60,697 nt of DNA from Candidatus Siliceabacter maunaloa (GTDB taxonomy: Bacteria; Actinomycetota; Thermoleophilia; Solirubrobacterales; Solirubrobacteraceae), in assembly GCA_024330185.1 (NCBI GenBank), contig JANDLV010000021.1, positions 1 to 60,697 on the forward strand, in the 5' to 3' direction. Shown here in pieces: positions 11,373-19,590 of the stretch. The position numbers were made by a program, and so were the translations under genes. Positions within the stretch are counted from its first letter, which is position 1. Each line of letters starts with the position of its first letter. The notes beneath the pieces are model-generated. The model saw nothing but the letters and a program-made list of their open reading frames with translations. It was not told where the DNA came from and made no database searches.

Positions 11373-11459
11373 GTCTGGCAGAGCGGTCGAATGCACCCGC
11401 CTGATGAGTGGGCGATCGTCCTTCTGGACGGTCCACGGGTTCGAATCCCTTGGCCTCCG
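11369..11459 (+). tRNA. Degenerate serine-tRNA-like sequence with GAU anticodon (relic)
   Basis: The sequence has a serine-type D arm (TGGCAGAGCGGTCGAATGC), an anticodon stem CCCGC/GTGGG with loop CTGATGA, a long class II variable arm with GTCC/GGAC stem, and a T loop TTCGAAT. The 3' acceptor strand is GGCCTCC plus discriminator G. Faults: the 5' strand CTAGGTC mispairs at positions 1 and 2, the T stem has one mismatch, and the anticodon reads GAU (Ile) although the body is serine-like. The first bases overlap the stop of the upstream gene. This is most likely a tRNA-Ser relic, perhaps an old integration site. No CCA is encoded. Confidence 0.55.
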
Positions 11460-11784
11460 TCGAGGGCCCTTGCCGGTTTCCGACAGCTCAGCTTCCGCCC
11501 TGCCAATCGCCCATAGCCACGCAGACCCGCCGCTCCCTCCCACCGAAGCTCACCCACGCGTAGGGCAGCGCGAAACAACACCAGGGCGCACGTCTTGCCG
11601 CATCGGATGCCACCTCCGCTGGTCCTGTCGGCACCGAAGTTCTTGCCCTCTGCCGATGCGACACGTTCTTCAATGTAGTCCGGCAAAGCGTCGGCGAGCG
11701 CGACCAGGACTCGATGTTATCGGCTACCGCTCCGGACGAGACGCAGCAGCGAGATGATGCGCTCACAAACATCCGCTCGAACCG
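11460..11784. other. Non-coding stretch without a recognisable gene
   Basis: No frame gives a recognisable protein. Minus-strand open frames here have irregular composition and no start with a ribosome-binding site. It lies between the tRNA relic and the GNAT gene promoter and looks like eroded sequence. Confidence 0.5.
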
Positions 11785-11796
11785 TACGCTGCGCAT
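11785..11796 (+). promoter_or_regulatory. Leaderless -10 of the GNAT gene
   Basis: TACGCT at 11785-11790, six bases, then the GTG start at 11797. Same spacing as other leaderless genes in the window. Confidence 0.45.
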
Positions 11797-12306
11797 GTGT
11801 GTCAGCTGTCCTTGCGTCCGCTGCGCCTTAGCGACGAGGCAGATGCCCGGGCCGCTCATGCAGAGTTCGCTGGAGAGGGATTCGACTTCCTGTTGGAGCT
11901 GCGGGCTGGCGAGCCCTGGGCGATCTATGTCCGCCGCCTCGACGGAATTCACCGCGGAGGTGACGTTCCACCGGATCGGGTGCCCGCGACCTTCTTGGTC
12001 GCCGAAGTCGACGGGACGCTCGTGGGTCGTGTCTCGATCCGCCACGAACTCAACGATTTCCTCGCCAACTTCGGCGGGCACATCGGCTACGGCGTTCGCC
12101 CCGCGTACCGGGGACGCGGGCACGCCCGCGCGATGGTTCGGCAGGCACTTGTCGTTGCCCGCCGCGCGGGTGTCGGCCGAGTGCTCCTGACATGCGACGA
12201 CGGAAACGAGGCCTCGGCCTCGATCATTGAGCGAGCCGGTGGGGTGCTCGAGGACATCCGCGTGGCGCCGGACGGGATCGGCAAACGGCGGTACTGGATC
12301 GGATGA
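11797..12306 (+). CDS. GNAT family N-acetyltransferase
   Basis: The 169-residue protein is a single GNAT domain. It begins LSLRPLRLSDEADARAAHAEF, has the beta-4/beta-5 region FLVAEVDGTLVGRVSIRHELN, and the acetyl-CoA loop GYGVRPAYRGRGHARAM (R-G-x-G-x-A type) near 92-108. It ends with a C-terminal strand containing KRRYWI. Substrate cannot be predicted. The GTG start is preceded by a TACGCT -10 element and no Shine-Dalgarno, so the gene is probably leaderless and monocistronic. Confidence 0.88.
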   Translation: MCQLSLRPLRLSDEADARAAHAEFAGEGFDFLLELRAGEPWAIYVRRLDGIHRGGDVPPDRVPATFLVAEVDGTLVGRVSIRHELNDFLANFGGHIGYGVRPAYRGRGHARAMVRQALVVARRAGVGRVLLTCDDGNEASASIIERAGGVLEDIRVAPDGIGKRRYWIG

Positions 12307-12384
12307 GGACGGTGACGCCGCTATGCGGCGGCGCTACCGCAACGGAACGGGCCGCGATCGTCGGCGCTGCGGCGGACGCGATCG

Positions 12385-12630
12385 ATGTCGTTGCTGCTTC
12401 GCTCCCGAGCGATCCGGCCGCGCGAGTACCGCTGCCGGGTGCGCTCGACCCAGCTTGCCGCCGGGACGCTCGCCTGCCCGCGCTGCGACGCGCCGGTCGC
12501 GCCCGCGCGCCCACTGTCGCCGGCCGAGTGGATCGCGTGCCCGTTCTGCGCCCCCGCCGGGGCCGTGGGCGCGCGCGTTCCTCTCGCTCGAGCCGCTCAC
12601 GCGCCCGGCGCGCGTGGTGGTGCGCGTCTA
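12385..12630 (+). pseudogene. Frameshifted small zinc-ribbon protein
   Basis: One frame gives TLACPRCDAPV and later EWIACPFC, two CxxC knuckles about 18 residues apart. Near 12570 the sensible sequence moves to another frame (RAFLSLEPLTRPARVVVRVY). It then runs without a stop into the antisense of the enolase-superfamily gene at 12628. The protein would be about 75 residues. The frameshift plus missing stop suggest decay. Function is unknown. Confidence 0.45.
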
Positions 12631-13719
12631 CGCCGTCCAGCGGAAGCCGGTCGCCGCGGGGCGCGGCGCCAGCGGGCTGGCCGGCAGGCCGCCCGGCGGG
12701 TCGTCCTCGTTGTAGGCGCTCGGCGCCACGTCGTTGGGCGCGTCGGCGTGAAACAGCGCGGCGAGCAGCTCGATCTGCCCGCGGCCCACGCCCAGCTCAC
12801 CCATGCCACCGCCGTACATCGGCCGCCGCTCCCGCGCGCAGCGCGCGTAGACCTCGAAGAGCCCGCGCAGGCTGCCAATCGGCGACGGCTTGACGTTCAC
12901 GACGCGCGCGGCCAGCGGCGTCGCGCCGATGTCCTCGGCGCTGCGGACCGGCGCGTCGTAGGAAACGCGCTCGAGGTGATCGCCGAGCCGCTGCGCGAGC
13001 TCGGGCAGGTCGTGCGGGTCCTCCAGGTAGGCGTCGGGGAACGCAGCGATCACGTGGTCGTACAGCGCACTCAGCGCCTGCGGATCCTCGACCTCGAAGC
13101 CGTAGTGGCCCTTGAAGTCGATCGTGTCGACCGCGCCGGTCGCCGCGACTTCGTCGACGAGCTCCGGCGCCCAGGTCGCCTCCGCGTCGAGCTTGAAGCG
13201 CACACCGGGGAAGCGCGCGAGCCGCCGGCGCACCGGCTCGATCGACGACTCCTTGTCGAGGCCAAGTGAGCTGACGAAGCGCACCGGCTGCGGCTCCAGC
13301 CCGAGCACGTCGTGCAGTGAGCGGCCGGCCTGGCGCAGCGCGAGGTCGAGCGCCGCCGACTCGAGCGCCCAGTTGCGCAAGCGCAGCGCAACGTCCCACT
13401 CCGGCGGCTCGGGCCACAGCTGGAGCGTGGCGAGGTGCTCGCAGAAGCCGGCCAGCGTCCACTCGCCCTCGAGCGGCAGCGAGGGCTGGGTCTCGTGCAG
13501 CGCGGTGCCGTCCTCGCGGAACACCGAGACGTCCTCGCCGAGCCCGTCGGCGCCGGCGCCGACGAGGCGCACGTGCGTCGTGATGCGCTCGAACTCGTAG
13601 GCGAGGACGGCGTGCAGGCGGTCATACTCACATGCCTCGATGACGAGCGGCAGCCCCGCGAGCCGCGGCCACAGCGACTCGCCGTTGATCGTTGGGCTCA
13701 GGGGTTCACCCGCCGTCAT
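12628..13719 (-). CDS. Enolase superfamily protein (mandelate racemase/MLE-like), unusual active site
   Basis: The 363-residue protein begins MTAGEPLSPTINGESLWPRL and shows the enolase-superfamily barrel. Likely metal ligands are Asp in KLDAEATW, Glu in YLEDPHD and Asp in SYDAPVRS. A C-terminal Lys lies in VVNVKPSPIGSL, followed by MYGGGMGELGVGRGQ. The usual catalytic KxK on the second barrel strand is not evident; the segment before KLDAE has only VSSLGLDKESS. It is therefore a divergent member of unknown substrate. The frame is open upstream to 13944, but that part is low-complexity shadow; the ATG at 13719 starts the conserved part. No operon partners. Confidence 0.8.
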   Translation of the reverse strand: MTAGEPLSPTINGESLWPRLAGLPLVIEACEYDRLHAVLAYEFERITTHVRLVGAGADGLGEDVSVFREDGTALHETQPSLPLEGEWTLAGFCEHLATLQLWPEPPEWDVALRLRNWALESAALDLALRQAGRSLHDVLGLEPQPVRFVSSLGLDKESSIEPVRRRLARFPGVRFKLDAEATWAPELVDEVAATGAVDTIDFKGHYGFEVEDPQALSALYDHVIAAFPDAYLEDPHDLPELAQRLGDHLERVSYDAPVRSAEDIGATPLAARVVNVKPSPIGSLRGLFEVYARCARERRPMYGGGMGELGVGRGQIELLAALFHADAPNDVAPSAYNEDDPPGGLPASPLAPRPAATGFRWTA

Positions 13720-13903
13720 TGTTTCATCACGCTTCGCCGAGGCCGGGCGGCCGCCCCGCTCGGCGCGCTCGCGTTGCGTCTCGCGGCCCACCGTGACAGC
13801 ACTTCTGCCTTGGACGAGAAGCGGCCAGAACGGCAACGGCTGAAACCACGAGCTGAGGTCGCTGGTGCTCGCTCGACGCGAATGAGGCCCTCGTCCTCGC
13901 TCG

Positions 13904-15085
13904 CTACGGGAGCGTGCCCGGATCGCGGCTGCCTGGACCTTCAATAAGTCGAGTCGGAAACTGTGATTCCTCGGATACGCCTCGACAAGTGGGGCAGCGG
14001 CCGGGCTTGCGACCCCTCACGCGGACGCGTTGGAACGCGTCGCCGCAATGCGAACACGTGAGGGTTTCGATCTCCGAGGACAGAGCGGGACTCGTGGCCG
14101 TCGGGGGTTTTGCGCGTCGAGTGCCGGATGCGGCAGCGGCGAGGATTTTTGCGTCCGCGTGATCAAGTCGCTTTTGGAGGTCGGCGACTGCTTCGGGCCG
14201 AGCGGCCTCTGAGCCGTAGACAGCGAGTCCCCGCGCAGCCCATGTGCGCGCCCTCGGCCAGTCGCGTGCCTTCTGAGAGCGGATTGCCGCTTGGCGATAC
14301 ATCTCGATGATGGGGACTTGACTGAACTTCTCGGTGAGCGCGGCGCCGATGATGTCCATCTCGGAGTGGTGTTGCTCGCAGACTGCGTCGAACTCGTCAA
14401 GCGCCGACGCGAAGGCGTCTCGGCTTGCGTAGAGACATTTGCCAAGCTCGCTCAGCATGAAATGCCGGTCGATCGGATCTCGCTCTTCGGCGAGAAGCTT
14501 CCGCAACGTCACGATGTCTGCTGGCGCACGACTACCTGACAGTTGGTCGTACCAGGACAGGTCATATGTGTCGTCCTCGAGATCCGTCGCAACTGCCTGC
14601 GAGAGGCCGGTGCGCAGCTCACCGATGTGGCTGATCTGGCGCGCCCGGAGCCCGAATTGGGCTGGGTCGTGATCGAGGAAGACCCCGAGCATCCCCAGCC
14701 CGCCTGACCGTTGGCCCCCGCCGATGATTTGGCCCTCAAGCGCGATGTAGCCGCCGTGCTTTCCCATCAGCAGATCTAGGCCCGGCCGGTAGACGACGGC
14801 GTCCTCGCGTGACAGATATCCCACGACCCCGCCGTCAATCAAGACACAGATGGCGTTGCGGTCGTGCGCGTTGTCCGGCTCCGGTACGAGCACGGCCTGC
14901 ACGGCACAACGAATCCGCTCAGTCTGCACGCCACCCCCGAGTCGCCAAAGGTGCTCCTGGTAATGGGACTCACCGACGACCTCCAGCGTCTCGTACCCGC
15001 CGAGCACAGTCGAGGCGATTCCAACTGGACGCGGGGTGGCCATGATCGGGGCCGTCCTGCCGAGGATACGATCGAGAAATCCCAT
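13904..15085 (-). CDS. HIRAN-like domain protein with C-terminal zinc ribbon
   Basis: The 393-residue protein has an N-terminal HIRAN-type domain, about residues 35-110 (VVGESHYQ, LVPEPDNAHDRNAICVLI, VVGYLSREDA). HIRAN domains bind unusual or damaged DNA ends and are often fused to helicases. The middle (about 190-310) is helical. The C-terminus has a zinc ribbon with CSHCG and RCPTC (CxxC...CxxC, about residues 346-372). No catalytic domain is visible. It is monocistronic, with no clear Shine-Dalgarno before the ATG at 15085. GC content is slightly lower than that of the core genes, consistent with accessory status. Confidence 0.65.
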   Translation of the reverse strand: MGFLDRILGRTAPIMATPRPVGIASTVLGGYETLEVVGESHYQEHLWRLGGGVQTERIRCAVQAVLVPEPDNAHDRNAICVLIDGGVVGYLSREDAVVYRPGLDLLMGKHGGYIALEGQIIGGGQRSGGLGMLGVFLDHDPAQFGLRARQISHIGELRTGLSQAVATDLEDDTYDLSWYDQLSGSRAPADIVTLRKLLAEERDPIDRHFMLSELGKCLYASRDAFASALDEFDAVCEQHHSEMDIIGAALTEKFSQVPIIEMYRQAAIRSQKARDWPRARTWAARGLAVYGSEAARPEAVADLQKRLDHADAKILAAAASGTRRAKPPTATSPALSSEIETLTCSHCGDAFQRVRVRGRKPGRCPTCRGVSEESQFPTRLIEGPGSRDPGTLP

Positions 15086-15438
15086 TGTCTGAGAGGCAGT
15101 CGACCACGGCGACAGCTTCGATGCAACTACTACCGTCTCAGGCAGAGCCGCCGCGGCGGCTCCGCCGCTGGACTCACGCGGTCGGCATCAGCGCTTCTCG
15201 ATGGTTGGCGCTCTCGCTCCGACTGCCGCGTTGGACGACGAGGGGCAGCAGCGCGCCGGCGGCCATGGCGCCCGCTGAGCATGGATAAGGGCAGCGCGGG
15301 ATTGGTCGCCGCGGCTCCCCACCAGGCGGGTGAGAAGCCAGTGGTCACGCGGAATCGGTGAAAGTTCGGGTCGTGCCGGTCGGGGGTCTGTCGTTTCGGG
15401 ACACGCGCCTGTCACAGCTGTGGCGGGTTGGGCAAGGA
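15086..15438. other. Intergenic region with an 18-base palindrome
   Basis: No gene is supported in this divergent gap between the HIRAN gene and the sigma factor. It holds a perfect GC palindrome GAGCCGCCGCGGCGGCTC at 15145-15162 that could form a cruciform or operator. No clear -35/-10 pair is visible. Confidence 0.45.
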
Positions 15439-16008
15439 ATGGGTGATGATGAACGATCGCGCGCCGACGCGCAGCTATTGCGGGACAGCGCTCGCGAGCC
15501 AGCGGCGTTCGCACGGTTCTATGAGCGCCACGAGGACGTCGTCCTGCTGTTCTTGCTGCGACGAACCGATGATCCCGAACTGGCTGCCGACCTGACTGCC
15601 GAGACGTTCGCGCAGGCGCTCATGAGCGCCGAGCGGTTTCGCTCGGGTCCCGCCCCGGCGGTCGCCTGGCTGATTGGCATTGCGCGCAACGTGCTCGCGA
15701 TGAGTCGTCGGCGGGGGCGGGTCGAGGATGCCGCTCGACGGCGGCTCGGCATGCAGCCGCTGGTGCTCGACGACGAGGCGCTCGAGAGGGTGGCTGAGGT
15801 TGAGGGCGACAATCGGATGCTCGAACTGGTGGCCGCTCTGCCTCCCGATTTGCGCGATGCCGTGGTCGCCCGGGTGGTGCACGAGCGTGATTACCGCGAC
15901 ATCGCGCTGCAGCTTCGGTGCTCGCAATCGGTGGTGCGAAAGCGCGTCAGCCGCGGCCTGGCGAGGCTGCGCTCAGAACTTGGAGGAGACCATGACGAGA
16001 CTGCCTGA
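15439..16008 (+). CDS. ECF-type RNA polymerase sigma factor
   Basis: The 189-residue protein has sigma region 2 (AFARFYERHEDVVLLFLLRR, then ADLTAETFAQAL) and region 4 (LPPDLRDAVVARVVHERDYRDIALQLRCS, an HTH, then VRKRVSRGLARLR). It is a small ECF sigma factor of about 21 kDa. I chose the ATG at 15439, with AAGGA just upstream. The frame is open to a GTG at 15358, which would add 27 residues with no known homology. Its end overlaps the next gene by 17 bases; that gene encodes a membrane protein likely to be its antagonist or regulator. Confidence 0.85.
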   Translation: MGDDERSRADAQLLRDSAREPAAFARFYERHEDVVLLFLLRRTDDPELAADLTAETFAQALMSAERFRSGPAPAVAWLIGIARNVLAMSRRRGRVEDAARRRLGMQPLVLDDEALERVAEVEGDNRMLELVAALPPDLRDAVVARVVHERDYRDIALQLRCSQSVVRKRVSRGLARLRSELGGDHDETA

Positions 16009-16687
16009 ACTCCGCGACGAGCTGGCCGCGGCGGCGAGCCGCCGCCACGCGCGGGCGCTGCCCGCCCGCCGCTCCGGGCGTGTTCTGCTACTGGCGGCCG
16101 CCGTGCTACTCGCTCTCACGGCAACCGCCGGAGCAGTGGGAGTGCTCACGGGTGTCGTCGGGGGCGAGCCGTCGGCCCCCTATCCGCGGATCGCCGGGGA
16201 GGAGGACGCCGGGATGGTTCGCACGAAGTCCCCCGTCGTCCTCGCGGTCAGCCGGCTGCCCAGCGGCGAGCGCGTGGAGCTCGTCGGCTACCGGATGCGT
16301 GGCTTGGGCGGCAAGGGTGAGTTGCTCTGCCTCGACCTACTGCGCACGGACGGCAGCAAGGGCGGCGGATGCGACAACGAGGTGCCCGAGGGCGTCCGGG
16401 GCCTGATCGGCACCGGCACGACCCGACAGCCCGGACCCACGCTCGCCGTTGGCATATCCCGGTCACCGGTGGCTGCGGTCGACATCAAATACCGGACGGC
16501 CACCGGTCGCACGGGTACGCGGGCCGCGACGCTTCTGCGGGTCCCGGCGGAGGTGGCCGGTCGACTCGGGGCCGATGCGTTCACCTACTACATCGGCGAG
16601 CTCCCGCCGCGCGTGCAAACCGCCACGGCGGTAGGCCGTGACGGTGCCGGGCGCGGACTGTGGCGCAGCCGCTTCCCCGGCTCGTAG
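15992..16687 (+). CDS. Single-pass membrane protein paired with ECF sigma factor
   Basis: The 231-residue protein begins MTRLPELRDELAAAASRRHAR. It has one membrane helix (VLLLAAAVLLALTATAGAVGVL, about 30-51) and an extracytoplasmic C-terminal domain of about 175 residues containing a pair of cysteines (LLCLDLL, GGGCDNEV). GGAGGA lies five bases before the ATG. It overlaps the sigma gene, as anti-sigma factors usually do. The short N-terminal cytoplasmic part has no zinc HxxxCxxC motif, so it is not a standard ZAS anti-sigma. Role as sigma regulator is inferred from position and topology. Confidence 0.7.
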   Translation: MTRLPELRDELAAAASRRHARALPARRSGRVLLLAAAVLLALTATAGAVGVLTGVVGGEPSAPYPRIAGEEDAGMVRTKSPVVLAVSRLPSGERVELVGYRMRGLGGKGELLCLDLLRTDGSKGGGCDNEVPEGVRGLIGTGTTRQPGPTLAVGISRSPVAAVDIKYRTATGRTGTRAATLLRVPAEVAGRLGADAFTYYIGELPPRVQTATAVGRDGAGRGLWRSRFPGS

Positions 16688-16841
16688 CCGTGCTCAAGGG
16701 TGCCGTCAGGCGAGCGATGCTTCGTCGAAGATCGCGGGTAAGTCGCCACGCCCTGAGCGCTCGAGGGCGGCTAGCGCGAACTTGCTTAGAGGCACCACCG
16801 GTAGCGCGCACGCCACGCACGTAAGACTGCCGCAATGGATG

Positions 16842-16876
16842 GAGGCTGTTGCATAAAGACTTTCCACAACAGCCTC
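16842..16876. terminator. Perfect inverted repeat between convergent genes
   Basis: GAGGCTGTTG (16842-16851) and CAACAGCCTC (16867-16876) form a 10-bp perfect stem around a 15-base loop. It lies in the 327-base gap between the convergent sigma/membrane pair and the lipoprotein gene, fitting a bidirectional terminator. GGCTGTTGCATAAA also resembles the ends of some insertion sequences, but no transposase is present. The rest of the gap shows no gene. Confidence 0.5.
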
Positions 16877-17014
16877 GATGACCAGCAGCACTACCACGGA
16901 CGGCAGACGGCGTCCGGCGCCGACGGCTCCCTCACGGCGAACCCAGCAGGGCCGGCGGGCAAGGCGACGCCGTGGCGCCGTCCTCGTCGGTCGGCTCTTC
17001 GAGCGGGGTCCCAC

Positions 17015-17626
17015 CTATCTGGGCGGTGGGCAGGCGCGGTCGAGCGGCAGGCCGAAGTTGCGCGTGGGAGACCGGCCGGGGTTGACGGTCACCGTGGCGC
17101 AGTGGGGGTCGTCGATGACGAACCCGCCCGGCCAGCCAGTGCGACCCGATGCTCGACCTCGCGGGCAGGCGGTGAACCGGATCGCCCGGTCAGCGCCGGC
17201 GACCCCGTCGCGCAGCACCCGCCGCTGGGCCTGCTGGGTGAACACCAATCCCAGCCGGCCGCGCTCGAAGCGCGGGATCGACAGGACCGCGGAGGTGCCG
17301 TTGGGCAGGCTAACCGGCACCTTGTAGCCGTGGCCGCCAAACGCGTCTGGCGGCCGGTCAATGCCCGCGTGGCCATGCCGTGGCCGCACGTCGCTGTCGT
17401 CGATCCCCAACAGCACGAACGGCCCGACCGGCAGATCACCGCGGCGCGTTCGCTCCGGCGATGGCCCGCCCTGGGTACAGCCCACCTCGACCATGGCGTC
17501 GTTGCCGGCCGGGGCCGCGGGCACCTGGGCCGCCGGTGGCGACTCGTCGCCACATGCGGCGATCGCAGCGCAGAGGAGGCACACGCTGAGCGCAAGTGAT
17601 CTCCACCGAGATCCACCCAGCGTCAT
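17015..17626 (-). CDS. Predicted lipoprotein of unknown function
   Basis: The 203-residue protein starts MTLGGSRWRSLALSVCLLCA and has a lipobox ending AIAACG, so Cys25 is the likely lipidated residue, followed by a short Ser/Pro/Ala linker. The mature part contains several cysteines (VGCTQGG, TACPRG, PHCATV, RACPPP) that could form disulfides outside the cell. No family is recognised. It is monocistronic and convergent with the sigma factor pair. Confidence 0.75.
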   Translation of the reverse strand: MTLGGSRWRSLALSVCLLCAAIAACGDESPPAAQVPAAPAGNDAMVEVGCTQGGPSPERTRRGDLPVGPFVLLGIDDSDVRPRHGHAGIDRPPDAFGGHGYKVPVSLPNGTSAVLSIPRFERGRLGLVFTQQAQRRVLRDGVAGADRAIRFTACPRGRASGRTGWPGGFVIDDPHCATVTVNPGRSPTRNFGLPLDRACPPPR

Positions 17627-17854
17627 GGTCGGCAGTCTCCCGCGCAGTCAGCGGCGAGGCAAGCTGCGCTGACAGCGGGTTTCCACCCTGCTCAAGAGCC
17701 AGCCGCTCGCCGCGCGGATAGGGGCTTCCGTATCGAGCACGAGCAGCAGCGCGACCCCGTTGACGGATGACTGCCCCAATGGACGACAAGCGGCAGCGAA
17801 GGCGGCGCTCCTGCTTTGCGCGACGAGGGGCAGCCGTTCGGCTCCCTGGAACCT

Positions 17855-18046
17855 TCAGGCAGCCGGTGCCGGAACGAAGTGCTTGATCTCCACGTCCTCC
17901 CGGCCGAGCGCGAAGCGCACACCCTCGTCCGCGAGCCGGTGCGCCTCTTCGTAGGAATCGGCGACCACTGTCCAGTTCACCACCTCCGGTGAGCTGGCCA
18001 CCCACGTGTCCTCATCCTGCTCGTAGATGACTCGGATCTGGTCCAT
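17855..18046 (-). CDS. HicB-like antitoxin (short)
   Basis: The 63-residue protein has the HicB partial RNase H-like fold signature: IRVIYEQDEDTWVASSPEVVNW, then ADSYEEAHRLADEGVRFAL. It lacks a C-terminal DNA-binding domain. It lies nine bases downstream of the HicA-like gene on the same strand, the standard toxin-first hicAB order, so it most likely neutralises that toxin. The 228 bases between it and the lipoprotein gene show nothing. Confidence 0.8.
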   Translation of the reverse strand: MDQIRVIYEQDEDTWVASSPEVVNWTVVADSYEEAHRLADEGVRFALGREDVEIKHFVPAPAA

Positions 18047-18055
18047 GGTCTCCTT

Positions 18056-18289
18056 CTAGAGTAGCTTCAGTGCCTCCTCCTCACTGAGGCCCACCTGGTG
18101 GCACAGGATCTTCCTCACCGTCGACGGCCGTACCGTCTGAGCGTCGTGGAAGCTGAAGGTGATCGGCGGCCTCCCGGGCGCCTCCAACCTTCGGTGGGAG
18201 CCCGACTGCCGGACAACGCGATAGCCGAATGGCTTGCGGCTGAGCACCCTCAACAGCGCTCTTGCTTTCACGGAAGGGAAGTTGGCCAT
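18056..18289 (-). CDS. HicA-like mRNA interferase toxin
   Basis: The 77-residue double-stranded RNA-binding-fold protein starts MANFPSVKARALLRVLSRK. It has the HicA hallmark G-S-H (QSGSHRRLEAPG, His32), the predicted catalytic residue, followed by PITFSFHD and STVRKILCHQVGLSEEE. HicA toxins cut mRNAs and tmRNA. It precedes hicB. The same reading frame is open upstream into the broken DUF1697 gene, so an automatic caller may report one fused protein starting at 18937; the ATG at 18289 gives a normal HicA. Confidence 0.8.
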   Translation of the reverse strand: MANFPSVKARALLRVLSRKPFGYRVVRQSGSHRRLEAPGRPPITFSFHDAQTVRPSTVRKILCHQVGLSEEEALKLL

Positions 18290-18416
18290 CCCCGCAATGG
18301 TCGCGTCTCGGCCGGATGGTCGTCCCGCCGGGCGGCTGCTTCGCGCACGAACGAGCACTCGCCCTCTGTTCGCGCCCGCTCCCCCGTCGCGCGAAAGCGC
18401 CGTGCCTGCCCAGTCT

Positions 18417-18937
18417 CTAGCAGCGTTCGAGCAGGCCGGCGACGGTCCGCACCCTCGTAGGGTGACTGCCACCCCAAGCGTGCGCTCGAGCGCCGTGGTC
18501 GTGAGCTTCGAGCGCCCCAGCCCGTTGGGATAATGGAGGAAGGCCTCCCCGCCGTAGATCAGGCCTTCCTCGCCGTTGGTGCCGGCGATCTGGGCTGGCG
18601 CGGATGCGGGCGGGGCGCAGGCCAGGAAGGCCACCTGCAGGCGCCGCTCGTCGAAGGCATCGCCGCGGAACGGCAGTCGCTCCAGGACCGATGCCAGCTC
18701 TTCCGGGGTGCGGACCATGACGGGCACCTCGCGGGCGTACCGGTCGGCGAGCGCGGCCTGGAGGCGCGCGCCGGCCGCTACCGAGTCCTCGCTGCTGGTC
18801 ACCAGGAGGTTGCCGCTGTTGAGGTACGTGGAGACGTCGCTCCAGCCCAGTGCCCAGGCGATCTCGCGCAGGTCTGCCATCGCGACCTTCAGCCCGCCGA
18901 CGTTGACGGCGCGTAGCAACGCTACATGGGTCGCCAT
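18417..18937 (-). pseudogene. DUF1697 protein with frameshift near the C-terminus
   Basis: From the ATG at 18937 the product reads MATHVALLRAVNVGGLKVAM, with later YLNSGNLLVTS and LHYPNGLGRSKLTTTALERT, a textbook DUF1697 protein. Near 18460 the expected end (TR-NWRTVAGLLERC-like) is found one frame over, as VRTVAGLLERC followed by TAG at 18417-18419. In the original frame there is no stop, and translation would run through about 45 low-complexity residues into HicA. An indel in this last stretch is the simplest reading. Function of DUF1697 is unknown. Confidence 0.6.
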
Positions 18938-19151
18938 AGCCGGCACTCTGCCAGCGCAGCATGACGCGGTCGAGCCCGATCGCGTCGCCTGCGGCGCCAT
19001 CGTCGTCGCGAGCGCTGCCGCTTCGCGCGAGGAGCGATAGCGCTGCGCGGCCGCGCGGGGTAGCGCCGCTACCACTCTCCGTGCGAAGGGGGCACTGCCC
19101 TGTACGGCCATCACCTTATGCGACGCCGGGGCGTCAGCGGGTCAAGCCGCC

Positions 19152-19454
19152 CTACGCCGGCGAGAGCTCGTCGGACGAGACAAGCGCCACCTCGACGGCG
19201 GTGGGGTAGAGGTCGCCGCGGCCGACGGCGCGCAGGGCGTCGATGACCACAGCGACGGCTCCGCGTGCGGCGTGGGCGGCATCGGGGGTGTCGTCGGCCA
19301 CGACGATGGTCGCCGAGCCGTCGGGCTCAAAGGAGATGGTGGGCCCCAGCTCGCCGTGCTCGCGCTCGAGGGCGGTGATGATGGGCTCCCAGGCCTGCTC
19401 GTCGTCGAAGGGCAGGTTGAGGATGGTCAGCCAGGTGCGGTGCTCCACGGTCAT
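19152..19454 (-). CDS. Small acidic protein of unknown function
   Basis: The 100-residue protein begins MTVEHRTWLTILNLPFDDEQ and contains two repeated-looking alpha-beta segments (AWEPIITALEREHGELGPTISFE, then AVAVVIDALRAVGRGDLYPTAVEVAL). The predicted fold is ferredoxin-like (beta-alpha-beta), and acidic residues are abundant. I do not recognise a named family. Codon use is typical of the genome. The upstream AAAGG is 11-13 bases from the ATG. Confidence 0.65.
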   Translation of the reverse strand: MTVEHRTWLTILNLPFDDEQAWEPIITALEREHGELGPTISFEPDGSATIVVADDTPDAAHAARGAVAVVIDALRAVGRGDLYPTAVEVALVSSDELSPA

Positions 19455-19590
19455 GGACGGTAGCCCTTTCGCTTAAGGTCGGCGGGGAAGCTGGGAAGGG
19501 AGCGTTGCGAGCTGGGGGTGCCCGCGATGCGTGCGGGCGGGCTGACGCCGTCGGGCGGGAAGAACAGCCAGTACTCCTTGCGCTTCTCGC

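Noticed and set aside
11369-11459. tRNA-Sec (selC), suggested by selA/selB and the long variable arm
   Set aside because: Anticodon is GAU not UCA, and the acceptor stem is not the 8-bp Sec type; the D arm is serine-like.
9870-12630. In-frame UGA selenocysteine codons to explain broken genes
   Set aside because: The breaks are frame changes, not single TGA codons in an otherwise continuous frame.
16842-16876. Insertion sequence end
   Set aside because: GGCTGTTGCATAAA recalls some IS termini, but there is no transposase or target duplication, and a terminator role fits the convergent genes.
16706-17014. 102-residue minus-strand frame after the lipoprotein gene
   Set aside because: Arg-rich start, no ribosome-binding site, and it crosses the terminator hairpin.
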